Under the pieces are notes generated by a model, which was not told the origin of the DNA, did no database searches, and worked only from the letters and a program-made list of their open reading frames with translations. DNA of 64,000 bases from Sphingobacterium cavernae (lineage in GTDB: Bacteria; Bacteroidota; Bacteroidia; Sphingobacteriales; Sphingobacteriaceae). Of the stretch, positions 53,942-62,041 are shown piece after piece. The stretch covers positions 124,001 to 188,000 of the forward strand of contig NZ_VIQM01000025.1 of NCBI RefSeq assembly GCF_008520265.1, given 5' to 3'. Numbering within the stretch: position 1 is the stretch's first letter; every line of letters begins with the position of its first letter. The translations under genes were made by a program, and so were the position numbers.

Positions 53942-55242
53942 TCTTTCTCCGCCACTGAAGCTTCCAACTCAGCTAAAGTCTTTTTGGGTTTGGGAGCTTT
54001 TTTATCTTCACCAAATAATACATTCCAAAGATTTCTTGATTCTTTAGTCAGTAATGGAGAGACAATAGATAATATCAAAACATATACTACTACGAAAGAT
54101 TGAATGACAGGCAACAAACCACCTGCTTTACCAATATTTGCCATAATAATAGAAAATTCACCTCTTGCGGATAACGTTAAACCAATATCAAATGAAGCGC
54201 GCGGTTTCATTTTCGCAAAATGAGCGGCGAAATATCCAGAAGCCACATTGCAAATAACAGTAAATACTGCCGCTATAGCCGCCCAACCTACTGCACCACC
54301 TAGTGAATAAATATCTATCGAAAGTCCAAAACTAAAGAAGAACATGGCGCCAAAGAAGTCCTTATAAGGAAGAACCATTGCTTCAATCTTCTTTATATAT
54401 TTTGAATCTGCAAACACTAATCCAGCCATTAACGCACCGATAGCTTCAGCAACGTGGATGGTTTCGGAAAATCCCGCTATTACAAAAAGTAAACTAAAAA
54501 TGATGAGTATAAATAATTCAGATGATTTATCGTGAAGTATCTTATCGATAAAAGGAACGAGTTTTCGCCCTAAAATTAAAAATGTAAGTATAAATCCAAG
54601 TGCCAGCAAAGATGTTCCTGCAACTGCCCAAACCGACGTACTTCCTGTCAAAATAAGTCCCGATAGGAACGAAATGTGCATTGCAATAAACAAATCATCA
54701 AACATAATCATACCCATGATTACTTCCGTTTCTGCATTTGCTGTACGCTTCAAATCAGTTAATACCTTGGCTACAATAGCAGTAGAAGAACTGGTCATCA
54801 GACCGCAGAGTACCATCAATTCCTTGAAAGGCAAATCCATCAACCAGCCAATAAGCAGCCCCGAAACAAAATTCAGGATTACATAAAGCGTTCCACCCGT
54901 AAGAATGGATTTCCCAGATTTAATCAATCTACTTACAGAAAACTCTAATCCGAGGTAAAACAGGAGAAACAGCACACCCAGCCTACCCATAAAATCGATG
55001 AATGGTTTACTTTCGGAAAAAGTAAGGAAAGACCAAACGCTATCCACTGTTGTAGTGACAGCGGGAACATTGATAGATGAGAGGAAATTCGCAATAAAGT
55101 CAGGATATTCCTTATTGCCTAATAACATGCCTATAATAATAAAAAATGGAATGACAGAAAAACGTAATCTATTCGCCAGTAAACCAACTGATGCGACCAG
55201 TAAGACAGCTATTCCTATTTCTAAAATTATGATATGCGACAT
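53938..55242 (-). CDS. CPA2-family K+/H+ antiporter (KhtU-like)
   Basis: A 434-residue inner-membrane protein with about 12 helices. GLEFSVSRLIKSGKSIL and SSSTAIVAKVLTDL are CPA2 exchanger motifs, and EAIGALMAGLVFADSKYIKKIEAMVLPYKDFFGAMFFFSFGLSI is the Kef/KhtU-type core. LTLSARGEFSIIMANIG carries the conserved acidic exchange residue region. It is preceded by the TrkA-C domain protein (4-bp gap), the same arrangement as khtTU in Bacillus, so K+/H+ exchange controlled by that subunit is likely. Confidence 0.9.
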   Translation of the reverse strand: MSHIIILEIGIAVLLVASVGLLANRLRFSVIPFFIIIGMLLGNKEYPDFIANFLSSINVPAVTTTVDSVWSFLTFSESKPFIDFMGRLGVLFLLFYLGLEFSVSRLIKSGKSILTGGTLYVILNFVSGLLIGWLMDLPFKELMVLCGLMTSSSTAIVAKVLTDLKRTANAETEVIMGMIMFDDLFIAMHISFLSGLILTGSTSVWAVAGTSLLALGFILTFLILGRKLVPFIDKILHDKSSELFILIIFSLLFVIAGFSETIHVAEAIGALMAGLVFADSKYIKKIEAMVLPYKDFFGAMFFFSFGLSIDIYSLGGAVGWAAIAAVFTVICNVASGYFAAHFAKMKPRASFDIGLTLSARGEFSIIMANIGKAGGLLPVIQSFVVVYVLILSIVSPLLTKESRNLWNVLFGEDKKAPKPKKTLAELEASVAEKD

Positions 55243-55246
55243 ATTT

Positions 55247-55726
55247 TTACACTAATAATTCTTTGAGTAATTTGATGTTTTTTGCTTTACCTGCGATTAC
55301 TAACGTTGCTCCTGGTTCGATTACATAATCTGGCCCTGGATTGATGATGGTATCCGAATCTTTGATAGCGGCAATGATAGAAGCACCTGTTTTTTGACGT
55401 ACGCCCAATTCACCAATGCTTTTGTTCACGCCATCATTTGAAGCTTCTACTTTATACCATTCGATGCGCAAGTCATCCAACGCGACCTCAATGGTTTCCA
55501 AAGCTTTTGGCTTGTAGGATAATCCTCCAATAATTCCAGCTACTTGACGCGATTCTTCATCGGATAATGTCATCACACAATGTGTTTCATTATCTTCGTC
55601 ATCATGACGGTACAGTTCACGACGACCATCATCATGAATTACTACGACCATATTGTCACCAGCTTCTGTTTCAATCTGAAACTTTTTACCAATACCAATA
55701 AGATCACTTTCTCTAACTACTGACAT
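55247..55726 (-). CDS. TrkA-C domain regulatory subunit of K+/H+ antiporter (KhtT-like)
   Basis: A 159-residue cytoplasmic protein. The N-terminal half (VRESDLIGIGKKFQIETEAGDNMVVVIHDDGRRELY) is the KhtT N-domain, and the C-terminal RCK_C domain (LGVRQKTGASIIAAIKDSDTIINPGPDYVIEPGATLVIAGKAKNIKLLKELL) binds the regulatory nucleotide in characterised KhtT. It starts the two-gene operon with the antiporter and has a TATATTTG promoter box. Confidence 0.9.
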   Translation of the reverse strand: MSVVRESDLIGIGKKFQIETEAGDNMVVVIHDDGRRELYRHDDEDNETHCVMTLSDEESRQVAGIIGGLSYKPKALETIEVALDDLRIEWYKVEASNDGVNKSIGELGVRQKTGASIIAAIKDSDTIINPGPDYVIEPGATLVIAGKAKNIKLLKELLV

Positions 55727-55763
55727 AGTACTATGTTATTAGTTTTAAAACAACTGATTTATT

Positions 55764-55771
55764 CAAATATA
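55764..55771 (-). promoter_or_regulatory. -7 box TATATTTG of the KhtTU operon
   Basis: Read on the minus strand, TATATTTG is an exact TAnnTTTG match 37 bp upstream of the ATG at 55726, giving a leader of about 30 nt. Confidence 0.5.
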
Positions 55772-55782
55772 ATAAAAATGGG

Positions 55783-56565
55783 CTATTTGTTAGGATCAAC
55801 TAACATATAAGTCCCATCGTCTTTCAATTTCGGTAGTCCCATAGCCAAAGATTTGCCATGGTAAAATAAATAAATCCAACCCTCTGGAGCACCTTGTTCC
55901 CAATATTCTTTACGCTTATCGCGCGATGCTCTTCCATCAAAATCATATTTCGCTATGAAATTTTTGAACAACTCTTCGGGCTCAGGCAATACATCACCAC
56001 CAAAGAAGAAATGTTCGCCACCCGTCTCAATATGAAAGGCTTGATGATATTCTGTGTGTCCGCCATTTATTTCGTAACGAATTTCATTATTTACAATTCC
56101 TTCTCCTTCGACTAAAGTCAAGTTTCCAGAACGTTGAATAACATCAAACACTTCCGTGCGGTAAGAAGCTGATTCCGTAGAATATGCATTCTCCCATTCG
56201 CCTCGCTGAATAATATATTCCGCCTCGGGAAATGCTACACGCCCAACTCCATCTTTAAAATCAACCAAACCTCCTGTATGATCTTTGTGCAAATGAGACA
56301 TCAATACGTATTTCACATCTTCAGGTTCAAACCCCAATTTACGAATATTCTGATGAATCAATAATTCGTCCTCATCTGTACGAAATCCGAGTCCTGCGTC
56401 ACACAATATTAAACCATTAGTTGATTCAATCAAAAAAGGATGAACGTGAACAAATAAAGATGCTGGACGGCTTTTAGGATCATCCTTTTCAGGATCAAAA
56501 GGAACAAATTTTTTCGATGCATCAACAGAGAAGGAACCTTCGAATAAAGAATACGCTTGAATCAT
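55783..56565 (-). CDS. Metallo-beta-lactamase-fold hydrolase
   Basis: A 260-residue soluble MBL-fold protein. The zinc motif is SHLHKDHTGG (HxHxDH), with further His in NGGHTEYHQAFHI and the Asp in FFFGGDVLPEP. The final His ligand is likely in YLFYHGKSLAMG. No signal peptide. The substrate is unknown; lactonase-like or thioester-hydrolase roles are typical for this group. The start is ATG 56565, upstream of recJ and divergent from it. Confidence 0.88.
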   Translation of the reverse strand: MIQAYSLFEGSFSVDASKKFVPFDPEKDDPKSRPASLFVHVHPFLIESTNGLILCDAGLGFRTDEDELLIHQNIRKLGFEPEDVKYVLMSHLHKDHTGGLVDFKDGVGRVAFPEAEYIIQRGEWENAYSTESASYRTEVFDVIQRSGNLTLVEGEGIVNNEIRYEINGGHTEYHQAFHIETGGEHFFFGGDVLPEPEELFKNFIAKYDFDGRASRDKRKEYWEQGAPEGWIYLFYHGKSLAMGLPKLKDDGTYMLVDPNK

Positions 56566-56681
56566 TCTTTTATTTTATTGTAAATATGATAGTTAGGAAA
56601 CAACAATTTAATTATCAACTGCGAGTATTAGGTTACTACACCTATAAAATGTATATTTACATACAAATACTGTGCAAAGAT

Positions 56682-58382
56682 ATGCAAAAAAGGTGGGTCC
56701 TAAAACCAAAAAATAATAGCAACAAAGTTAATCATTTAAAAGCAGAACTAGGTGTCAATGACATCGTTGCAAACCTTTTGGTCAGCCGTGCTATTGACAC
56801 CTTCGAACAAGCAAGACTTTATTTCAGACCTTCGTTGGATCATTTACATGATCCTTTTTTGATGAAGGATATGGACGTCGCGATAACCCGCATTGAGCAA
56901 GCAATCGGCAACAAAGAAAAAATCCTAATTTACGGAGATTACGATGTTGATGGCACTACAGCAGTCTCTGTTGTATACAGCTTTTTTCGGGCGTTTCATT
57001 CCCGTATTGAATTTTATATTCCGGACCGCTACGCGGAAGGTTATGGTATCTCCACACAAGGAATAGATTACGCCGCAGAAAATGGCTTTTCGTTAATCAT
57101 TGCGTTAGATTGTGGTATTAAAGCATTGGATAAAATCGATTATGCGAATAGTAAAGGCATAGATTTTATCATTGGCGATCACCATCTACCAGGTGAAAAT
57201 ATTCCAAATGCTGTTGCTGTATTAGATCCAAAGCGCGAAGATTGCGACTATCCGTACAAAGAACTTTCAGGCTGTGGCATAGGCTTTAAAATTATCCAAG
57301 CTTTCATCAAGAAAAACAATATGGATATGGAAGCTGCTTATCAGTATTTGGATTTGGTGGCCGTAAGCATTGCGTCAGATATTGTTCCCATCACTGGAGA
57401 AAATAGGACACTAACACATTTTGGTCTTAAAAAATTAAACACAAATCCATCCGTAGGTTTTAAAGCCTTGATTGATTTATCCACCAACCGCACACGTACT
57501 TTCTCTGTAAATGATATAGTCTTTCAGATTGGGCCTCGAATCAATGCTGCTGGAAGAATTGAACATGCCAAAGACGCTGTGCGACTTTTGATTTCTAAAT
57601 CTGAAGAAGAAGCTAAGAACTTTTCAATGGCTGTCGACGATCAAAACAATCTGCGTAAAGATTTTGATCTGAATATCACGAATGAAGCACTATCCATTAT
57701 AGAAGCGTCTGCAGAGAATCAATTGCGAAAATCTACCGTTTTATATAAATCAGATTGGCACAAAGGTGTAATAGGAATTGTTGCATCGAGACTGACAGAA
57801 AAATATTACCGTCCTACTGTAATTTTAACACAGACAAATGGACATATTGCTGGATCGGCGCGTTCAGTAATTGGCTTTGATTTATACGAAGCATTAAGTG
57901 AATGCAGTGACTTACTCGATCAATTTGGTGGACATAAATATGCTGCTGGCTTGACCATGCGTGAAGAAAACATCAGTTTATTTCAGCAAAAATTCGAAGA
58001 TGTCGTTCAAAAATCCATCAAACCAGAGATGCTTCAGCAAGAAGTAACAATCGATCTGGAAATAGAATTGAAAGATATTGATGGCAAACTTAACCGGATT
58101 TTAAAACAATTTGAACCATTTGGTCCGCAAAATGAAGCTCCGGTATTCATGTCAAAAAATGTTAAAATTCTCGGCTCAGCATATATTGTTGGAAACAATC
58201 ACTTAAAATTGTCTGTTCATCATGAAGGTTCACCAAGTTTTGATTGTATAGCCTTCGGATTAGCCGAACAATTGCCATACATACAAAATCAAAAGCCCTT
58301 CGACATTTGCTATACGATAGAAGAAAACAATTGGAGAGGCAAAAAGAATTTGCAATTAAATATCAAAGCAATCCGATATTAA
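56682..58382 (+). CDS. recJ: Single-stranded-DNA-specific exonuclease RecJ
   Basis: 566 residues from ATG 56682 (MQKRWVLKPK), which fits the family N-terminus; the frame stays open upstream to 56517 but that part overlaps the MBL gene and lacks homology. The DHH phosphoesterase motifs are YGDYDVDGTTAVSVV, IALDCGIKALDKIDYA and IIGDHHLPGEN, with GRIEHAKDAVRLLIS. The DHHA1 domain carries DWHKGVIGIVASRLTEKYYRP, AGSARS and DQFGGHKYAAGLTM. RecJ degrades single-stranded DNA 5' to 3' in repair and recombination. lptB follows after 31 bp. Confidence 0.97.
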   Translation: MQKRWVLKPKNNSNKVNHLKAELGVNDIVANLLVSRAIDTFEQARLYFRPSLDHLHDPFLMKDMDVAITRIEQAIGNKEKILIYGDYDVDGTTAVSVVYSFFRAFHSRIEFYIPDRYAEGYGISTQGIDYAAENGFSLIIALDCGIKALDKIDYANSKGIDFIIGDHHLPGENIPNAVAVLDPKREDCDYPYKELSGCGIGFKIIQAFIKKNNMDMEAAYQYLDLVAVSIASDIVPITGENRTLTHFGLKKLNTNPSVGFKALIDLSTNRTRTFSVNDIVFQIGPRINAAGRIEHAKDAVRLLISKSEEEAKNFSMAVDDQNNLRKDFDLNITNEALSIIEASAENQLRKSTVLYKSDWHKGVIGIVASRLTEKYYRPTVILTQTNGHIAGSARSVIGFDLYEALSECSDLLDQFGGHKYAAGLTMREENISLFQQKFEDVVQKSIKPEMLQQEVTIDLEIELKDIDGKLNRILKQFEPFGPQNEAPVFMSKNVKILGSAYIVGNNHLKLSVHHEGSPSFDCIAFGLAEQLPYIQNQKPFDICYTIEENNWRGKKNLQLNIKAIRY

Positions 58383-58413
58383 AATATATTTGCAATAGCT
58401 GAAATATTAATTC

Positions 58414-59148
58414 ATGATACTTAGAGCAGAACATCTCATCAAAAAATATAAACAACGTACTGTTGTTAATGATGTTTCATTTCATGTGGAACAAGGTGAA
58501 ATCGTTGGATTATTAGGTCCTAATGGTGCTGGAAAGACGACATCGTTTTATATGATTGTAGGTCTTATCAAACCTAATGAAGGCGCTGTATATCTGAATG
58601 ATGAAGAAATCACCAAAGATGCGATGTTTCAACGTGCTCAAAAAGGCATTGGCTATTTAGCGCAAGAGGCTTCTGTATTTCGTAAGCTTTCTGTAGAAAA
58701 TAATATTCTCGCTGTTCTTGAAATTCATTACCCGAATAAAGCAGAGCGAATGGCAAAATTGGAGGAGCTTCTTAGCGAATTCAGCTTGCACCGCGTACGT
58801 AAAAACCGTGGTGACTTACTATCTGGAGGAGAACGTCGTCGTACCGAAATCGCGCGTGCTTTAGCCGCAAACCCCAACTTTATTCTTCTCGATGAACCTT
58901 TTGCTGGTGTCGATCCTATTGCGGTAGAAGAAATCCAGTCTATCGTTTCGAAATTGAAAGCCAAAAATATTGGCGTATTGATTACGGATCACAATGTGCA
59001 AGAAACTCTTTCGATCACCGACAGAGCTTATCTCTTGACAGAAGGTAAAATCATGCTAACGGGCAAGCCAGAAGATATTGCAGAAAACGAGATGGCACGT
59101 AAATTCTACTTAGGTCAGAATTTTGTATTACGCAGAAAAAAACTCTAA
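58414..59148 (+). CDS. lptB: LPS export ABC transporter ATP-binding protein LptB
   Basis: A 244-residue ABC ATPase. Walker [10 protein letters not shown], the Q-loop at [10 protein letters not shown], signature [16 protein letters not shown], Walker [14 protein letters not shown] and the switch His in ITDHNVQET are intact. The C-terminal [27 protein letters not shown] is characteristic of LptB. It powers extraction of lipopolysaccharide from the inner membrane with LptFG (not seen here). A protein of the OstA/LptA family is encoded at 506-2788. Confidence 0.97.
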   Translation: MILRAEHLIKKYKQRTVVNDVSFHVEQGEIVGLLGPNGAGKTTSFYMIVGLIKPNEGAVYLNDEEITKDAMFQRAQKGIGYLAQEASVFRKLSVENNILAVLEIHYPNKAERMAKLEELLSEFSLHRVRKNRGDLLSGGERRRTEIARALAANPNFILLDEPFAGVDPIAVEEIQSIVSKLKAKNIGVLITDHNVQETLSITDRAYLLTEGKIMLTGKPEDIAENEMARKFYLGQNFVLRRKKL

Positions 59149-59174
59149 CTTAAAGCTAGATTACTAACTAAGTT

Positions 59175-60692
59175 ATGGCGCTACTCAATTCTATCTTTAC
59201 TTGGATTATGCAAAAAAGAATTCATCAGATTGAACTCTTTATCAAATATCCGCACGATGTACAAGAAGAATGGTTCCAAAATTTAATTTCCGCTGCTGAA
59301 GCAACTGAATGGGGCAAAAAATACGATTACAAAAGTATTTTGACGCCTGAAGAATTTAAGAGTAGAGTACCAATAAGTGATTACGACGATTTAAAAGTCT
59401 ACATCGACCGTATGATAAAAGGCGAACAAAATATTTTGTGGCCATCGGATATCAAATGGTTTGCGAAATCTTCGGGTACAACTGCAGATCGCAGCAAATT
59501 TATTCCTGTCAGTTTAGAAGCTTTAGAAGGCTGCCATTTTCAGGGTGGAAAAGACATGTTAACGATTTATTGCCATAATAAACCTAATAACAATCTATTC
59601 ACCGGAAAATCAGTTGTTATTGGTGGATCTTCGCAAATTAACAATTTTAGTCCCGATTCATATTATGGTGATTTATCATCAATTCTGCTGCGAAATCTTC
59701 CTTCTTGGGCAGAATTCATGCGTACGCCAAATTTAGAAGTCACGCTAAATCCCAATTTTGAAGAAAAAATTGAACAAATCGCTCAACTCACGATAAAAGA
59801 AAATGTGACGAGCCTTGCAGGTGTGCCAACCTGGAATATCGTGATGGCTAAGCGTATTTTAGAGATAACAGGCAAAGAAAACTTATTGGAAGTATGGCCA
59901 AATCTTGAGTTTTATGGTCATGGTGGTGTAAGCTTCAAACCTTATAGGGAACAATTTAAGCAGTTGATTCCATCTGAAAACATGTATTATCTGGAGAATT
60001 ACAATGCTTCAGAAGGTTATTTTGGTATTCAAGATGAATCGGACTCCGAAGATTTATTGTTGATGTTGGACTATGGAGTTTATTACGAATTCCTTCCAAT
60101 GGAAAATTTAGACGATGAGCATCCGAAAACTTTAGGATTACACGAGGTGGAATTAGGTAAAAATTATGCACTCATCATTTCCACCAACGCAGGTTTGTGG
60201 CGTTATAAAATTGGAGACACCATCAAATTTACGTCTCTATCTCCTTATCGTTTCCAAATTTCTGGACGTACTAAACAATATATTAATACTTTCGGAGAAG
60301 AAGTCATAGTCGACAATGCAGATCAAGCATTACATACTGCTTGCAATGCTACCGATGCGATAATCAAAGATTATACAGCTGGACCAGTATATTTCAGCAA
60401 CAAAGATGCTGGAGCACACGAATGGATTATTGAATTTGAAAAACAGCCTTCAGATTTCAATAAGTTCTGTGAAACCCTAGACACGACATTGCGCGAAATC
60501 AACTCGGATTATGACGCCAAACGTTTTAAAAATTTAGCATTGGTTCAGCCCTTAATCCATAACGCACCAAAGGATACATTTTACACTTGGATGAAATCAA
60601 GAGGTAAATTGGGTGGACAAAACAAAGTGCCTAGACTAGCAAATAATAGAGATTATTTAGAGCCATTGCTGAAGCTTATTCATCAAATTTAA
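59175..60692 (+). CDS. GH3-family protein (acyl-acid-amido synthetase-like)
   Basis: A 505-residue soluble protein of the plant-type GH3 (auxin-responsive) family, which belongs to the ANL adenylating superfamily. Motifs are FAKSSGTTADRSKFIPVS (ATP P-loop-like), FYGHGGVSFKPYREQF, YYLENYNASEGYFGIQDE, TNAGLWRYKIGDTIKF and ISGRTKQYINTFGEEVI (hinge). The C-terminal domain contains MKSRGKLGGQNKVPRL. Plant enzymes conjugate amino acids to acids such as jasmonate and auxin; the bacterial substrate is unknown. The stop overlaps the convergent TPR gene by 4 bp. lptB lies 26 bp upstream, so cotranscription is likely. Confidence 0.93.
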   Translation: MALLNSIFTWIMQKRIHQIELFIKYPHDVQEEWFQNLISAAEATEWGKKYDYKSILTPEEFKSRVPISDYDDLKVYIDRMIKGEQNILWPSDIKWFAKSSGTTADRSKFIPVSLEALEGCHFQGGKDMLTIYCHNKPNNNLFTGKSVVIGGSSQINNFSPDSYYGDLSSILLRNLPSWAEFMRTPNLEVTLNPNFEEKIEQIAQLTIKENVTSLAGVPTWNIVMAKRILEITGKENLLEVWPNLEFYGHGGVSFKPYREQFKQLIPSENMYYLENYNASEGYFGIQDESDSEDLLLMLDYGVYYEFLPMENLDDEHPKTLGLHEVELGKNYALIISTNAGLWRYKIGDTIKFTSLSPYRFQISGRTKQYINTFGEEVIVDNADQALHTACNATDAIIKDYTAGPVYFSNKDAGAHEWIIEFEKQPSDFNKFCETLDTTLREINSDYDAKRFKNLALVQPLIHNAPKDTFYTWMKSRGKLGGQNKVPRLANNRDYLEPLLKLIHQI

Positions 60693-61408
60693 TCTAATTT
60701 TTTTAACAGTTGTTGAGCTTTTTCTCCCAGTTGACCTTGTGATGGAATAGTTTTTAATAGTGCAATTGCTTCCTGTTTATTGCCCAATTTTTCCAAACTT
60801 ACGGCTAAATAATATTTCGCCTCATCCTTAAAAACAGAATGACCTTCAACAATAGGTGTTAACTTTTCTTTAGATTCAGCCCAATTCTCCTCACCCAAAT
60901 ATGTCAAAGCTGCATAATACTGATATTGTACAACTTCGGGTTCTGCAAGAATCAAAGAATTTAATATAGCTCTAGCTTGAGAATATAATTTTTCATTATA
61001 TAATTTTACAGCTTCTTCATATTGATTATTTGATTCTTGACCACGAACGATTTCAGATTGCATATCAGGCAACTCGTAAAGGGCATTGTTGGTATTGAAG
61101 AAAAATAAATATCCAAATAAAAGGACACATGCAACGCTTGCAACAGCTAAAAATGGCCTTATTGCCACAAGAAAACGTCTATTCCTTTTGAAACGTACTT
61201 CTGTTTCTGCATGAAACAAAGTCTTTCGTAGATCAGTTTCATTGGATGAAAGACGTCTGTTGATGATTTCATGTACCTCACTTTGCAAATGAACAAGATT
61301 TCGAAAATCAGTGTCTTTCTCCATCAGCTGTTCAAATTCCAGCAACTCCTCTCCTTGCAATTGCCCTTCTATATAATCTTGTATTTTGTCTGCTAAATGT
61401 TCCATCAC
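60689..61408 (-). CDS. TPR-containing single-pass membrane protein, anti-sigma-like
   Basis: 239 residues. The first 75 residues are cytoplasmic in character (MMEHLADKIQDYIEGQLQGEELLEFEQLMEKDTDFR), resembling the N-terminal zinc-less anti-sigma domain of ECF systems. A membrane helix follows near residues 82-105 (FLAVASVACVLLFGYLFFF). The rest holds two or three TPR-like units (YEEAVKLYNEKLYSQARAIL, YYAALTYLGEENWAESKEKL, AKYYLAVSLEKLGNKQEAIALL). It lies 9 bp after the sigma-factor gene, in the same operon, so it probably restrains that sigma factor in response to an envelope cue. The role is inference. Confidence 0.78.
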   Translation of the reverse strand: MMEHLADKIQDYIEGQLQGEELLEFEQLMEKDTDFRNLVHLQSEVHEIINRRLSSNETDLRKTLFHAETEVRFKRNRRFLVAIRPFLAVASVACVLLFGYLFFFNTNNALYELPDMQSEIVRGQESNNQYEEAVKLYNEKLYSQARAILNSLILAEPEVVQYQYYAALTYLGEENWAESKEKLTPIVEGHSVFKDEAKYYLAVSLEKLGNKQEAIALLKTIPSQGQLGEKAQQLLKKLD

Positions 61409-61417
61409 AATTAATTT

Positions 61418-61972
61418 TTAAAATAATCCGCTTTCTTTAATCTTCTTAACCAGTGATGCCATGCATTCACTTTTCTTTTTCCGAAGATAGGCATAGGATA
61501 TTCCCATAGATTCAGCTATTTTCTCTTGATGTTTTTCGACCATACATCTTTTGATTATTTGCTGACAGCTTTCTCCCAAAGTGTTAAGTAAAGACATCAC
61601 AGCATTCTCGCGATTTACTGTTTCCAACATCTCCTCCCAATCTCGAGTTGATTCATCTTCAACATATAATACAGTTTGTTCTAGATTTGTTACCGGCATA
61701 CGTTGATTTTTCTTCAACACATTCAGCCATTTGCGTTTACATACCAAACTTAAGAAAGACCCAAAATTTATAGTAAGCACAAAATCTTTCTTATTTACCA
61801 TATGGTAAATGTCCACTAAAGATTCTTGAAAAATATCGTAACCATCATCTTCTGACCCACTATTTTGCTGAATGAGGGTAACAATTTGTTTAGAATATTT
61901 ATTATATATTAATTGAATACCAGTACTATTATTTTCTTTTAGGTATTGAATATATATTTGATCAATATGCAT
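61418..61972 (-). CDS. Sigma-70-family (ECF-like) RNA polymerase sigma factor
   Basis: 184 residues. Region 2 (LIYNKYSKQIVTLIQ, DIFQESLVDIYHMV and FGSFLSLVCKRKWLNVLKK) and region 4 (LGESCQQIIKRCMVEKHQEKIAESMGISYAYLRKKKSECM, a helix-turn-helix) match extracytoplasmic-function sigma factors. It is the first gene of a two-gene operon with the TPR membrane protein. The region upstream is only 69 bp and is shared with the divergent surface-protein gene, which is the most likely target. Confidence 0.9.
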   Translation of the reverse strand: MHIDQIYIQYLKENNSTGIQLIYNKYSKQIVTLIQQNSGSEDDGYDIFQESLVDIYHMVNKKDFVLTINFGSFLSLVCKRKWLNVLKKNQRMPVTNLEQTVLYVEDESTRDWEEMLETVNRENAVMSLLNTLGESCQQIIKRCMVEKHQEKIAESMGISYAYLRKKKSECMASLVKKIKESGLF

Positions 61973-62041
61973 TTAATTGGCTATTAATTAGTAAATTTAA
62001 TAATATTTCTAAAACTTCATTATCTTAATGAACCTAAAAAT

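Noticed and set aside
56517-56681. N-terminal extension of recJ by 55 codons.
   Set aside because: It overlaps the MBL-fold gene start on the other strand and has no similarity to RecJ; ATG 56682 gives the normal N-terminus.
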